Shown: positions 1-11,507 of the stretch, in pieces
How the letters are laid out: every line of letters starts with the position of its first letter
Position numbering within the stretch: the stretch's first letter is position 1
Assembly (NCBI RefSeq): GCF_014805625.2
Contig: NW_023998605.1
Location: 38,506-102,505 of the forward strand
DNA length: 64,000 bases
From: Glossina fuscipes
Taxonomy: Eukaryota; Arthropoda; Insecta; Diptera; Glossinidae
Reading direction: 5' to 3'
The notes under the pieces: generated by a model
Told to the model about the DNA's origin: nothing
Seen by the model: the letters and a program-made list of their open reading frames with translations, nothing else
Databases searched by the model: none
Program-made: the position numbers and the translations under genes

Positions 1-67
1 GTCAGGAGAAGTGGGAAATTCAATTAAATTGGACGGGACTGACGCAGGTATGGCAATTAATACACCA
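1..67 (-). repeat. LINE family A scrap (endonuclease region)
   Basis: The first 67 bases match 33241-33307, part of the endonuclease region of the better-preserved family A LINE, with only a base or two different. Homology stops at about 67. Because the element lies on the minus strand, this is the 5' junction of a truncated copy whose remainder runs off the left edge of the window. Confidence 0.8.
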
Positions 68-1217
68 CTTTAAAAGCATAAGCTCAAACATAAATTAATG
101 GTTGAAACTTACTATTTGATGACCAAATTCGGCAGTATATTTTTTGTAACTAGTTAGGATCTCTGTCATTTTTTCAAGTCTTAACGTGAAACGTCAGCTG
201 TAGCTTTTTCATCATTATAATGTTCAAAACAGAAATTCTAATTATTGGCGATTAATATGCCAGCGGTTAATTAACAATTTCAACAACAAACAAATTTTTG
301 CAAAATCACAACTCGATCTTATAAATTATTTCTTTAAATTATGACGCGATTTTATATCCTTTTCACTCTGTTGCCAGGCCCAAAAACTTTCTCTAGCTCC
401 TATTTTCTTGTTTGCTCCGGGCATGCTAAATTCACATGCCAGCCAATTGTTTTGTTCGTTGTCATTTTTCGTCGTTGAAATTACCGACCCTACGTTGTGC
501 ATGGTTGTATTTTTAACCAACGTCACACCTTAAAAGCAAATGTTACGAAACATGTATTGTGCCTGAGCGTGGCGAGAGCATCAATAACTGGACGTAAATG
601 CTCGGGGAAGGCGATGCTAAGCTAACCTGGCACATATATTATGGCTAATTATATGAAGAAGTATCCTTAGGGCATTTGTTCCTTTTTCTGAATATATGTG
701 TAAGACAGACATCTTTAGAAGGTAATAAGCGGCGTTTTGCTGATCAAGTGCGCAAGTCTTTAGAGTGGAAGATACCCAGCCTTTTACCTTGAAAGACTTT
801 AAGCTCATAGTACTATGACCCGTGCCTATGACTACAGCCTTTCGAATTGACTGGCTAACTTAATATTGCTATGGCCCACTAAACGACGTTGGGTAAAATT
901 CCTCCTAAACGCGGCTTGTCCAACGCGGTAGGTTACTGGTCGGGAAAGCAGGTTGTAGGTGATAGCATATCGAGTATAGGCATTTTTAATACTTTAGCGA
1001 ATCTTTTCTCTAAACGATTCCAACTTCTTGTCAGTCCTTAGGAAAAGGAAGGGCCCTGCAAAGGATAAAGGCTTCGTAACAGCGAATAGGATTTGCCGTT
1101 ACTTAGCATGTTTTGTTCAAACCGAACATAGTAAAATGAAAGGCCTGCATTCGCGTGAATAGAATTTCAGAAGGCTGTAATTCTTATAGTTGACAATTAT
1201 ATGAAAATGCTCCCGCG
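68..1217. other. No gene recognised
   Basis: Only short open frames occur on either strand, and none resembles a protein family I know. There are no clear terminal repeats. It may be unique intergenic DNA or badly decayed transposon sequence. Confidence 0.4.
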
Positions 1218-2640
1218 TTGGGCGCCATTTTTGTCATAATTTTGTTATATAATCTTATAAACCTTAGTCGATGCTTTCTCAATTCATTCCATTCTTCTAT
1301 TTATTTTTCTTATTGTTCTTTTCTTCTTTTCTTTGGCGTCCTGGTCACAAGCTGTGACCTGACACCTGGCTTAAGTCCGTCCGTAAGGCACAATGTCTGT
1401 ACTGTCGTTGTCCTTTGCTTCATTCTTGGTCTGTTAGTGTGTATTCCCTTTCCCTTATCGTTACTCACACGCACACCCAATCATAATCCATCTAAGCGGT
1501 ACCTTCACATTGCTTATTTCAGCATCATTCCTTTCCCTTTTTTTTAAATTGTTTTTTTGTGTTTCTTTTTATTATAAGGAAAACATATTTTGGGTCAGGT
1601 TGATATTGTGTGTTATAAAAAAAAATTAATTAAAAAAAAAAAAAAAATTACATAATAGTTGTTAACTGTAAGACTTACGTACCTATATAACAATTATTCC
1701 AAAACCATGGTTTTGCTTTCGATTTCTTCACAAGTCTACATTTTATATAAATATTTTGGCCTTTTTTTTCTACACATGTTTTTAGTAATCAAAATTTTCC
1801 TTTCGAGATTTTCTATCTATTTATATATACATATACCTTCATTTTTTCCTTTTCATGAGGTTTCTCTTAGTATTTATGTTTTCTCCTTTTCTTTCTCTTT
1901 GCAGCAGTTGTCGCGCTCTTCTTATACTGTTTTTTTCTTTTTAGGTGCACACTGAACTTAGTTCGAAGGAATAATTGCGCTTCTGTTTAATATTTTTATT
2001 ATTACTGGCTGCTATATATGTATATACTCATTGGGTTGGTTTAATTGTGAGGATGGGTGGTGCTTGTTTATACCTGTCGATGCTGCTTAAATGTGTTCTT
2101 CTTTATTTTGTTTGTCCCTTTCTTGGGATTTTTCGCTTTATCCTTCCAAGTTACAAGTACATTTTTTTTGTTGCGTTTTTCAATCCAATTTTGTTGATTT
2201 CTCATAAAAAATGTAACACGCTAAGTAATTCGTTTGTGTCTCCCTTTTTTTTATTTATTTAACACACGGTATTTTCCCCGTAGGTTTTCTTGCTTTTTCT
2301 CCTGCACCAAATAGTTTTTCTTGGTTTTTTTTGGCATACAATCATCTGAACTTTTAACTTGACATATATGTATTTTTTTTTTTTTTTTGATTTGTTTGGA
2401 AATGGATTCGACCAGTTAAAAGAAAATTAGATCCATAATCCAGTAACGTAGTTGAAAGCCTTTGATAGAGAATGATGTGACAGAGTGTTCAATATGAGAA
2501 GCTCTGTTCTGCTGTCAACCCATAAATCACCTTACTTGGTACTGTGCAGTCAAAACTCCGGCTAGAAATACCGACAAAAGAAAAAAGCATAGGCGATTCG
2601 TGATTGGGAAAGAAATTATGAACGGAAAATCAGAACGAAA
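1218..2640. other. Pyrimidine-rich gene-free stretch
   Basis: From about 1250 to 2400 the plus strand is strongly T/C-rich, with long T runs and CTT tracts, while the minus strand is correspondingly purine-rich. The three plus-strand open frames here (1218-1547, 1659-1955, 1975-2262) encode Phe/Leu/Ile/Ser-rich peptides that follow from this composition, so I do not call them genes. Confidence 0.5.
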
Positions 2641-2726
2641 AATCAGCTGATTTGATAAAGGCAGTCAGTTGCTTCAAATGCCTAAAGTTACCAGCACGAA
2701 AAATTTCATATAAATTGTTATACAAG

Positions 2727-5700
2727 CTAAATATACTGTCTAAGGATGTCAAACCTCCTGCACTCAAAATTAAGGTGCTCGGCAGACTCAGTAATATTGC
2801 ATTCTTGACAAATATCAGTGGAGGACACTTTGATCATATTGAAATATTCCTTGTCGTAGGTGTGATTACACATAAGACGGTGAAAAACCTTAAATTCCCA
2901 TGTTGTAAATTTTCCTTTAGGTAGAAGTGTGGGTGTCAAAAAAGGGTAAATTTTGTAGAAAAGCCTGTCACTTTTTTTTCTAGCTAAAGCATGATACTCG
3001 TCTTTCCATGCCTTTACGATAAGTTTTTTGATTACCAGAAGAGCTTCGCTGGGGGGGTAATTTATGAACAAAACTGTACCATCAAACCGAGCCTCATGTG
3101 CATGGTACTCAGGATACTGAAACCACTGTGACCTGGGATACAGGTGATGTGGCATTTTTTAACGCTTGGGTCTTTTAAAAGGTTGTAAATATCGAAGACG
3201 TACATATTGTATGGGTCTTTGTTCTTGATTAAAGTCAGAGCCGATTTGCTGTCAGAGAAAACTACAAATTTTTTCAGTTAATTTTCAGATGCAAGGAGGA
3301 TTGCGTGTCTGCTGGCCAAAAGTTCAATGAACGTAGATGATAGTTCTTGTAGAACTTTGAATTTTCCTAAAAGTAAATTTGGGTATTCTATAATTGAGAA
3401 ACAAGCAAGGTCCGAATTGACAGATCCATCCGTTGTGTATATTTTGAAGTTATATTCGATGAAGTGGTTAAGTTTTTGCAGACAAGCAATTCGAAGACAA
3501 GACCTTGACCGATTTTTTTTAGAATTGGTGATCGAAATAAGTAAGTTTAATTTCACTACGCACTTATCATGAATGATATTATTGCAAGAGGGTATTGAGT
3601 TAACTTTATTGAACATGTTACCGAATTTTTTGAAGCAGTTAGAGTAACTACTGAAGCGACTTTGTCAATGAAGCCAGGTTTAAAGATTTTTACCTTGAGA
3701 AGTTCTTTTGCAGTTACAAGAGAAATTCTCTTAGCTACGGGGAGTTCATATGAGATGGAACGTAAAATTGATGTTGGTGTCGAGGAGGACAAACCGGTAC
3801 AACGTCTTAGGATTGAGTGTTGAAAGGTTTGTATTTTTTTTAATGTATACGCAGGAGCATTGCACGATGTGGAGTAAGAATGTTCAGTTTTGGATCTAAC
3901 AATAGATTTGTAAACGTTTAAAGCTTTTCTAGGTGGGAGTCCGGTGTGAATATTGGTTAAAAGTTTGATGACATTTGACTGTGTTGCAATTTTCAAGGCT
4001 GTCCCTGTAATGCTCATGAGCGGTTAAACTTGAGTCGATTTTTCTACCCAAGAATTTAATAGAGGAAGATTGACTGATTTTTATGCCATTGACTGTAATG
4101 TAAAAAAATTTTTTGGGACGCTTAACAAAGGTCTGCACAATGTCTGCACAATGTCTGTGAAAAAGATTAGCTTTAATGTCGAGGTTACGGACTGCTTCTA
4201 CTAATGATTTTCCAGCAGAGATGATGAGGAAATCGTCAGCATATTGAAATAAATGGGTTGTATTGTCCTGTAATCGATGTAAGCCGGCTGTGTGTAGATT
4301 GAAAAGAACTGGGCTGAGACAGCTACCTTGAGGTAAACCTCCACAGACTTCGACTGAATATGAATCTAATACGAGAGTACGCGCGGAAAGAAAGTTGAGA
4401 ACCCATTGCCTACTTTGTGTCGGGATTTTAAAATCAGTTAGAATCTGGTCTAGTTTCCCTAGATTAACGCAGTCATAAGCTCTATTAATGTCTAAGCAAA
4501 GCATAACTACGTGATTTCCATTTGCTTTTTCATTTGCAATTGTAAAAAAGGCTTCATTAAGGCACATACCGGTAGAGATGTGTTTTTGGTAAGCAAAGGA
4601 CCTTGACGGGAGCAAGTGTGGGTTGTTCAGGAAATTTGTCAGTCTTTCTTTGATCATTTGGTTGCTAACTTTTAGAAGTACGGGCAAGAGGGATATGGGT
4701 CTGAAGTTAGTGAAAATTTCAAGAACTTTTCCGAGTTTAGGAATGGACACTATTTTAATTGTACGCCAAACAGTGGGAAACGAGTTGGTCATCCAGCGCT
4801 CATTTATAGCAGCTAGCAGGGTTCAAAGGCTTGACACGGGAAGGACCTTTATCATATCATATTTGATTCCGTCATGGCCTGCTGCTGTGGATTTCTTTTT
4901 CAACTTAAGTTCGTGCCTGAGTTCATTGAGGTAGAATGGGGAGATGTTATCCATCTGAGAGTTAAGTAAGGAAGCTTGGAAACCATTTGTCGAGGGAACT
5001 TGAGCTTTCAACCATTCTAGGTAGGATTTGTTGTTATGATCATCCCAAATGGGATGTTTGTATTTCCTTTTTGTGGTACGATGGCCATTTAAAAATTTCC
5101 AGAATGGTTTTGTATTGCTATTTGAGCAAAGCTCTTCGACAAGCAGCGCACGGTGACTTCTTTTGGCTTTTCTAACTGATTTCTTCCATTCTTTTTGGGA
5201 TAAATTGACATTATCAAAATTAGAGGTATTGGGGTATTTAGAACATTTTTGTTTAGCAACTTGTAATTTACGGAATTGTGAAGTGAGCAGTTCGTTCCAC
5301 CAAGGTTTTGGAGAGTAGGAATCGGAGATTTGGATGTTTGATTTGATCTTATTTAGCAAGGCTTTGCCTTTATTGTTTGACACGGAGTCCCCAAAGCAAG
5401 GGTGTCTTGCATTAAAATCTCCTGGTATTATGACATTGTGGAAGCTATCGAGCATATCACAGAGGTGATTAAAGTCATCCCGGAAAGATTGAATAGAGGT
5501 GTTAGGTTTGAAATAGCAAGCAGCAACAACAATATTAGGTTTTAGCGAAAAGGTTTTGACAATAACAATGTCAGCAGCTGATATAAAGGGGATTTATTTG
5601 AAGGAGATGTCTTTCCTGGCAAGGATGGCAACACCTCCATAGCCGTCACTTCTACATTTATAAGCGGAGTTGTAATTTGAGATTTTGAGATGAGAAATAT

Positions 5701-5824
5701 TGTCATCGGACAGAAAGATTTCACTCAGGATAGCGAAATCTGTTCGATTGTAATTTATGAAATAATCAAACGAATGGGCATTACGCCTGAAGCTTCGTAT
5801 GTTATATTGTAGGAAGGACGCCAT
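2727..5824 (-). pseudogene. LINE ORF2 relic (endonuclease, RT, RNase H)
   Basis: Pieces run in order on the minus strand. The endonuclease N-terminus (5594-5824) contains QYNIRSF and SDGYGGVAIL. The piece at 4823-5455 contains GDFNARHP and then runs straight into the pre-RT linker (PWWNELL). The RT piece (3929-4792) contains NFRPISLL, LDINRAYD, GLPQGSCLSP and YADDFLI. The thumb is at 3556-4017. RNase H contains TTDGS, a Glu in the FIELLASRHA segment, and SDSKSAL at 3155-3616, with a C-terminal tail at 2727-3155 holding CQECN. The end of the endonuclease, where the catalytic SDH motif should be, is absent: the frame jumps from the GDFN block to the linker. Several frameshifts separate the pieces. 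The product would be a LINE replicase; this copy cannot make one. Confidence 0.85.
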
Positions 5825-6188
5825 GAGAAATGCTAGAGCATGATATGGCTGACCCAGATGTATATTGTTTTAAGAGATCAAATTTTGATTTAAGGGGAAC
5901 TATTTCTGCTGGTATGGTTTTAAGCATTTCTTCATGAAAAGTAACGGAGATAATCTTGAAAATCTTTTCCAGAATTATCTCCATTTCAGTGGATTTGTGG
6001 TAATTGATGTGAGTATGCTTTTCAGGAGCTAGAGGAGGTTTTTTTTGGCTCGTGCGACTTGCTACTTTAAATCGAGAGCGTCTTGAGAGACATTCTAAGC
6101 AAGTGTTTGGGAATACCCGTTTTATTTTTTACAACCGCATTGAAATTTTTGTTAATTAAAATATTATTTGTTTCAATAGTAGGGTCTC

Positions 6189-7009
6189 TCATGTTGTTAG
6201 AAGCAGTGCTATCATTGCTGGGAAGTTTACATAATAATTATCGAGTAAATTGTAAGGGTTGTTAGAGAATTTTTCCCTGTATTCCCTAAAAGATAAGTTT
6301 TGGATGGTTAAAATTTTTTTTGATTTTCCTCTTTTTCTTTTTGGACACTCTCGAAAGGTTACGTTGTGGTCCAAAGACCCACAACCCAGACATTTGACTG
6401 AAAGGCATAAGTTCTTAGGACAGGCCGGTGTCTTGCAACAATTCAGGCATCTGCTTTCCTTACTTTTACAGATTTTTGGGCAACGTGGTCAAATCGGCCG
6501 CAATTATAAGAAAGCTTAACGGAAGGAATGAAGTAATCTACTGGAATATTGTAATAGTTGAATTTTATACTCTTGGGAATTAGTTTTCCATTAAAACCAA
6601 TCTTTAGGCTGTTTGTTGGAATGAACATTTCTCCGTCTGCAGGGTCCCTTCTGAAATCATTGTTTATTATAAAGTTGTTGGCATCAACCGCAGTGGCAAA
6701 ACCAACTTTGGCTTTGCCATTGTTGATGGTTTTGATATTAATCAAACCATCGTTTTCTTTTATGGGACTACAATTTTTATTGCTATTCTCAAAACTGCCT
6801 CTATTGGGAGGCTTGTTTTTAGAAGGAGCGATCGGAGACTTTGAGGAGGTGGTATTGAAATCCTCAGTCAAGTCTTTTACGGATGAATTATTCTTATCAG
6901 TGATGATCTTTTTGAGGCTATCATTCTGCTTTGCGATTTTTCTTTTAAATGAACCCTTGCAATGCGTGGTTGGAACAAAATTTTCGAAATCATCATCGTT
7001 TGATAACAT
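6189..7009 (-). pseudogene. LINE ORF1 (gag-like) relic
   Basis: The longest intact piece (6443-7009, 188 aa) has a hydrophilic Lys/Asn/Ser-rich N-terminal half and then an RNA-binding-like half. It ends in a broken zinc knuckle, NCGRFDHVAQ. After a frame change, further Cys/His clusters follow, including CLGCGSLDHN, with the last frame ending at 6189. Multiple CCHC knuckles after a variable region is the usual layout of ORF1 in this LINE group, where the protein binds the element RNA. It lies directly upstream of the endonuclease piece, as expected. Confidence 0.7.
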
Positions 7010-7350
7010 GCTTGAGAGCTTCTCCCCCTTGAGGGGCGGGCGACTTTTAGGTTTCGTTCTAGATTAAAGGCAAAAGAAAAGAATCAACTGACTTACCGAG
7101 AACAGAAAGGATATGGAAATCAGCAGGTTTTGGTGAAACCGACAGAGGCAGAGACGACAAAAAGCCTTGTAAGTTGAACAGGTTTAACAATTTCACGTAA
7201 ATCTCCGCCACTTGATGTCTAATGTACTGGTGAGATGACGAAGTAAGTCTTGTCGGGATGAGGTTAAAGACAGCAGGTGGTGCTGCGCACTCTGCGGAGA
7301 AGCACAAGGACGTCGAGACTTTTGTTGAATTTGTTTAAATGCCGCAACTG

Positions 7351-7860
7351 CACTATATATCTTTTCATTAGTTCAATAGTTTTCAGAAGCAAAAGTTTAT
7401 GAAAGAAAAAAAATAAATTTTTCTTTCTTTTTTTTTTTGAAAATTTTTCAAAAATCTTCTACACGGAAAAAAGAAACGTCTTGTTTCTTGCATGGTTGCC
7501 AGGTTTATGTGTTTACTTGACATAATGAAAGTTTTCATAATAAATCAATAATAATTGTTTAGTTGAAAAAAAATTTTTTTTTCTTATTTTGCTGCGATAT
7601 ATTATAAAGTAACAATTTGCTTTGATTGACGTACGAAACACCACTCCCTTCTATTATCCACAACCAACTACCGAAATATTGGGAAATCATACTGACGGAC
7701 TTGGGACTTTTCTTGTTTTCATAATTCTCTCTCGCATAATAACGTTATTTAGAGAGAGAGAGAGAGAAAGAGAGAGGTATGAATAGAGGTTTTTTGATAA
7801 CGGTAGTCCTTTTACCTACTCTATTGGGACAAAGCAGACCGACATAACCCCTACCTTCAA
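7351..7860. other. Short AT-rich spacer with AG microsatellite
   Basis: No coding signal is visible. An AG repeat (mostly agagag, with one interruption) lies at about 7751-7778, near a T/A-rich stretch at 7400-7600. It separates the LINE 5' end from the gypsy relic. Confidence 0.5.
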
Positions 7861-7879
7861 ATGCACGCGAACGTTACAA

Positions 7880-8600
7880 GGCGCAACTAATGACCGATAA
7901 GTTTTCATTTCAATCTCATTGACAGGGTTTAATGTATGTTGCTAACCCAGACCAATTTACCTTTCGTTCGCACTAGCTTGCGAAGAATAAAAAGCAATAA
8001 AGATGTGGTGAGCACCATAATCCTCTAGCAAGAACTTTAACATTGAAGACTTAAATTGAGCTCCATTGTCAGACGTAGTTGACACAGGTACACAAACATT
8101 TGAAACACACGTTTTTCCAAAAAAGCAACTACATTTTGGGCATTGAACTTTTTGATTTGTTGAAAGTGAAATTTCAACAAATGATCGAGAACAATAATAA
8201 CGCCAATATGAAGATGATCAGAGATAAGCACTTAATAAATGGAGATATAATATTTGAAAAGGGCGAACAGAAATTGTTGGTTGACCCATAGGTGGTCTAA
8301 GAATTTGTTTCAGTACTCTCGTCTGCTTATAGACATCGCATGTGGAAACAAACCCTGAACTTTCCGCTCCATGCGCTCTTGAGCCCGCTTAATGAAGGTA
8401 TTGGTAAGATCTGTGGGAACCAACAATTTGCATGAATTTTTTGCCTGTATTGCCTTTTCTGTAGAGTACTCAGATGACCTGCAAATAAAACCGTCTCGAA
8501 TCTCTATATGAGATAACTATTCCAGCTAGGATTGAGAACGGGCTCCTAAAGAAACATGTTGAATTAAAACGCTTTGGAAGTCAAACTACTTCGATGGAGT
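7880..8600 (-). pseudogene. gypsy integrase relic
   Basis: The minus-strand open frame at 8037-8231 reads HIGVIIVLDHLLKFHF and then KKFNAQNVVAFLEKRVF, matching the start of a gypsy integrase catalytic core. A broken equivalent of the second catalytic segment follows toward 7880. Key acidic residues cannot be confirmed because of frameshifts. Confidence 0.7.
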
Positions 8601-8629
8601 CGCTTCTAAAACCCACTTATCCAGGTCTC

Positions 8630-9130
8630 AACTATTAATCTCTTTGAGATCTTCGAAGTGACCGCGAGACAAAGAATTGGGTAGAACATGTTGAATATCT
8701 TTTTGATGCTAAGTTGAGAAGTCACAGCCTTGTAATTTCAATGAACATCTAGCCGATCGGCCGTAAAGGTAGTTTTGAAACATTAACCACATGATAGAAG
8801 CGTGATCCGTAATAACTTCAAACTCATGTCTTTCCGCATAGGCTTAGGAATTTTTAACACCCAAAATGGCTGCTAAACTTGCTTACTCAGATGCGGATTA
8901 ATGATCACTAGTAAGTTTATAAAACATATAGGTAGTAGGAGACTCATCTCCATTTTCTTTCTTTTGAGCTAGTACACTACCAACTCCAAATGGGCTTGCA
9001 CCACATTGCATCGAAAACGGTCGCGCAAAATTTGCATTATGTAAAAAAGGCGCAGAAAATGATTATTCTCTAAAATTTTCAAAAAAAAATTCTGATTTCT
9101 CTGACTATGCAAAAGTCTTCTTTTTCTTTA
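8630..9130 (-). pseudogene. gypsy RNase H relic
   Basis: The minus-strand frames contain FGVGSVLAQ, SLAAILGVK, HEFEVITDHASI and GRSARCSLKLQGCDF in the order typical of gypsy RNase H, ending near LSRGHFEDL. The Asp of the TDHAS motif is present. Premature stops interrupt the domain. It sits between the RT and integrase remains, as expected. Confidence 0.8.
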
Positions 9131-9199
9131 ACATAGCATTCAGGGGGTGGACGAAGATGCGAAATTGTGCACAAAACGTCGATACCAAAAGCGAACCCC

Positions 9200-9790
9200 T
9201 AAGAATCTTCGTAACTAGCAACGACCTATAATATCTCCCAGGGATATAATCTCCTCACATTAATAGTTAAAATGATTTTCCGTACACAGAAAACAATTCC
9301 AGACAATGTTTGGAGATGCTCATTAAAGGTCTCAGATATATTTAGCAAATAAAGAGGAAATTGGTGGCGAAGACGAAGTGGAATCACTTTATCTGAACAT
9401 GTTTTGGGTGCATCGCATAGTCCAAAAAGCTTTGGCCCAAATTGAAGTAATGGGCGACCATGCACTGTAAAGGATGCCTTCCCAGTCTTTGGTAATCTGC
9501 TCAATATTAATCAATGGTAATCGATAAGCGCCTTCGACTGTTTCGCGATTCACTTTTCGAGCTTCCAAACATGATCGAACCTTTCCTGGCTTGATAAATA
9601 GTGTAACAGGTGAAGCCCACGGTCGATGCTTCTGACTCTACGACTCCTAGAGCGAGCATTCTATCAACTTCGGCAAACAGAAGCGTTTCTACCGCAATTG
9701 ATACAGCGAAATGTCTCTTTTTGACGGAGTATGCTTCAAGATAGCGCTTACCACACTTTTCGATAAGTTGGGTTGCTCGTCACTCAAATT
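9200..9790 (-). pseudogene. gypsy reverse transcriptase relic
   Basis: Translated on the minus strand across frames, this shows EVDRMLALGVVE, a segment equivalent to the KPGK...CLDARKVN block, and then FTVHGRPLLQFG followed by FGLCDAPKT in the open frame at 9226-9504. These are the fingers/palm signatures of Ty3/gypsy RT. The YXDD region is not readable as an intact motif. There are numerous stops and shifts, so it is inactive. Confidence 0.75.
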
Positions 9791-10382
9791 ATGGCGGTGC
9801 TACTATAAGATATTTTACTACGCCTAATAAGCGAGGACGTGATTAGTGTTTCACCAAAGAGATTGTTGGGGAGACCAAAAGATCTTTTTACAGGGATTTA
9901 TAAAAAAAGTAATAGGGTTAGCTTTACCCCGTAAAAGTCAGCCGGCTTCAAAAATACAATAAACTCTTTCCAATGGTATATATTTTCGTGAAAACATCTT
10001 TTTGCATAATTGGAGGCAAAATACGAAACAGACGGATCAGCATGAACTAGATCTACCACATCTTGACAAAATAGGCTAACGGAAACAAACGGCCGTACAA
10101 CATTTCTATAGACATCACAAAGAACAACGGACCGATATTGTCTTTCATTTTTTTGAATAATTTTCCAGAACCGACGTAAACGGTTGGTTAGTTAGTAGTG
10201 GTAAAAATCGTGGTCTTAGCAGTGTTATATTCGCGTAAACGAATATGGTAAGCTTTGAAAATGCACATCGGATAGTTGCCGAAAGCATCATCTCTAACTT
10301 TGTTTACATATTGAATTAATTCGGATTGATTATGTTTTGGTATTTCTAAGCTCTTATCCGACGCTGTTTATCTCGAAACGTA

Positions 10383-10771
10383 AAGTAAAAATTTGCTGCA
10401 TTTAGGGCACTTTTGTTTCAAAATATTTGGTGTTCCACAACCATAGCAAGATATACGCCTCTCTGCTAGGATGTCTTCGAAACCCTGACCGTTCTTCGGG
10501 AAATTCCAACGAATCGGTGTTGTAATTTCATCATATCATCTGTCATCGTTTTAAGCTGTTTATTTGACTCAGTTTTTTTCAAAATATTAGGCGATGGCTC
10601 ATTAATAGTACCAGTTTTTGTATTTGCAGCAATTGAAGCCAAATTATCAATTTTAATTGTATTATTATGAGGGCTACATATTGAACACGATTTGGAATAT
10701 TGTTTCGAACTGGAATTTTGGAAATTTGTTTTTTTTGGAATTTGTTTTCGAACCATCAGGCGGCACGTCAA
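10383..10771 (-). pseudogene. gypsy gag end with zinc knuckle
   Basis: The frame at 10466-10771 is polar. After a frame change it is followed (about 10396-10450) by a knuckle reading CYGCGTPN and ending QKCPKC. The histidine expected in a CCHC knuckle is not evident. Cys-rich motifs of this form are common just before protease in gypsy-like gag genes. The assignment rests mainly on its position upstream of the RT remains. Confidence 0.5.
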
Positions 10772-11055
10772 GAGGATTGTACGACTTTAACACGTTAGGT
10801 TTTAGTAGGAAAATAGCATTTCCAGGATCTGACACTTCTGCAAGCACAAGGCGCAAGGCGAAGATTTAGTTAGATTACACAGGATTAGCGCAATTTTTCA
10901 AAAATGCTAGTACAATATCTATACTCGTAGCGATTTGAAATATTACCAAAGTTAATATTAAAAGCACTTTAGTACGAAGAGTCCTATAGACCGACCAAGC
11001 GTTTATACGCGTACTTTTAATTTTTATGAATAAGTGCATATTTTTATGTATATAT

Positions 11056-11140
11056 CCAAGCCGATAGCCTTAGATGCTAGTGCTTTTAATAGTTTAGTCT
11101 TAGAATTTATTTCTCTGGCGAAATTAATAATAATAATAAT
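11056..11140 (+). repeat. SINE 3' tail, 5'-truncated copy
   Basis: The sequence from agccgatagccttagatg through ctctggcgaaattaa and a (TAA)n tail is the 3' part of the SINE seen complete at 11229-11402. It is in the opposite orientation, and no tRNA-like head is present. Confidence 0.8.
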
Positions 11141-11165
11141 AATATATATATATATATATGTATTA
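11127..11165. repeat. (TAA)n-(AT)n microsatellite
   Basis: The TAA-type SINE tail passes into an AT dinucleotide run. It lies between the two inverted SINE copies, so it would form the loop of a hairpin. Confidence 0.8.
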
Positions 11166-11228
11166 TATTGTATATGTACAATTTTTTTTTCCTGGAATGG
11201 TTGTAATATTCCCCCTTTTTTGTAATAT

Positions 11229-11402
11229 ATTATTATTATTGTTACAAATTTAGCCAGAGAATAAATTCTAAGACTAAAGCCGTAAAGCCCTAGCATCTAA
11301 GGCTCTCGGCTTTTATTAAAAATCTACCGCACTTGAGATTTGAACCTACGACCATTGGAGATGCTAGTCGACACTCTTGCCTACTCGGCCATTCAGGCGA
11401 AT
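11229..11402 (-). mobile_element. Full-length tRNA-derived SINE with 13-bp TSD
   Basis: Read on the minus strand, the 5' head starts CGCCTGAATGG. It contains an A-box-like TGGCCGAGTAGG (11380-11391) and a B-box-like GGTTCAAATC (11337-11346), the two internal RNA polymerase III promoter elements of a tRNA. The head resembles a class II (Ser/Leu-type) tRNA. A linker and a TAA-type tail follow. The copy is bracketed by the perfect direct repeat ttttttgtaatat at 11216-11228 and 11403-11415, which is good evidence for target-primed insertion. Its length is about 174 bp. The 3' half is homologous to the end of the I-clade LINE at 55 kb. Confidence 0.85.
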
Positions 11403-11497
11403 TTTTTTGTAATATAATATTAGTAATGGTTTGAATATTATTGTTAAAGGAATGCTTGTCTAATTTTTTAGTTTTGCTAAATTTGATTATTATCATT

Positions 11498-11507
11498 TTT
11501 ATTTATT
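11498..11507 (-). terminator. Candidate polyadenylation signal of COG7
   Basis: The minus strand reads AATAAATAAA, two overlapping canonical signals, about 205 nt beyond the COG7 stop codon. It is the best candidate before the SINE; no transcript evidence is available. Confidence 0.4.

Larger units (their letters stand above)
2690..7350 (-). mobile_element. Degenerate LINE with RNase H (I-superfamily type)
   Basis: A non-LTR retrotransposon read on the minus strand. In order it shows an ORF1 with zinc-knuckle remains, an apurinic-type endonuclease, a reverse transcriptase, and an RNase H domain near the 3' end. That order, with RNase H, points to the I/LOA/R1 superfamily; the clade is not resolved. 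The frame is broken many times, so the element is dead. The 5' end is placed near 7350, where an initiator-like CAGTTGCGG lies just downstream of a TATATA tract on the minus strand; this placement is inferred. I found no clear target duplication or 3' tail. Confidence 0.8.
7870..10860 (-). mobile_element. Ty3/gypsy retrotransposon relic
   Basis: On the minus strand, from high to low coordinates, the remains follow the gypsy order of gag knuckle, reverse transcriptase, RNase H and integrase. Each is recognisable only in short segments because stops and frameshifts occur throughout. No LTR pair could be delimited. Decay is much heavier than in the I-clade LINE at 55-60 kb, so this is probably an old insertion. 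It lies 3' of COG7 and in the same orientation. Confidence 0.75.

Noticed and set aside
1218..2262. Three plus-strand frames rich in Phe/Leu as membrane proteins
   Set aside because: Their composition follows from the T/C-rich DNA; there are no start context, conserved motifs or homology.
11290..11400. A functional tRNA gene on the minus strand
   Set aside because: The A and B boxes are present, but the cloverleaf is not complete and the unit continues into a LINE-like tail with TSDs, so it is a SINE.
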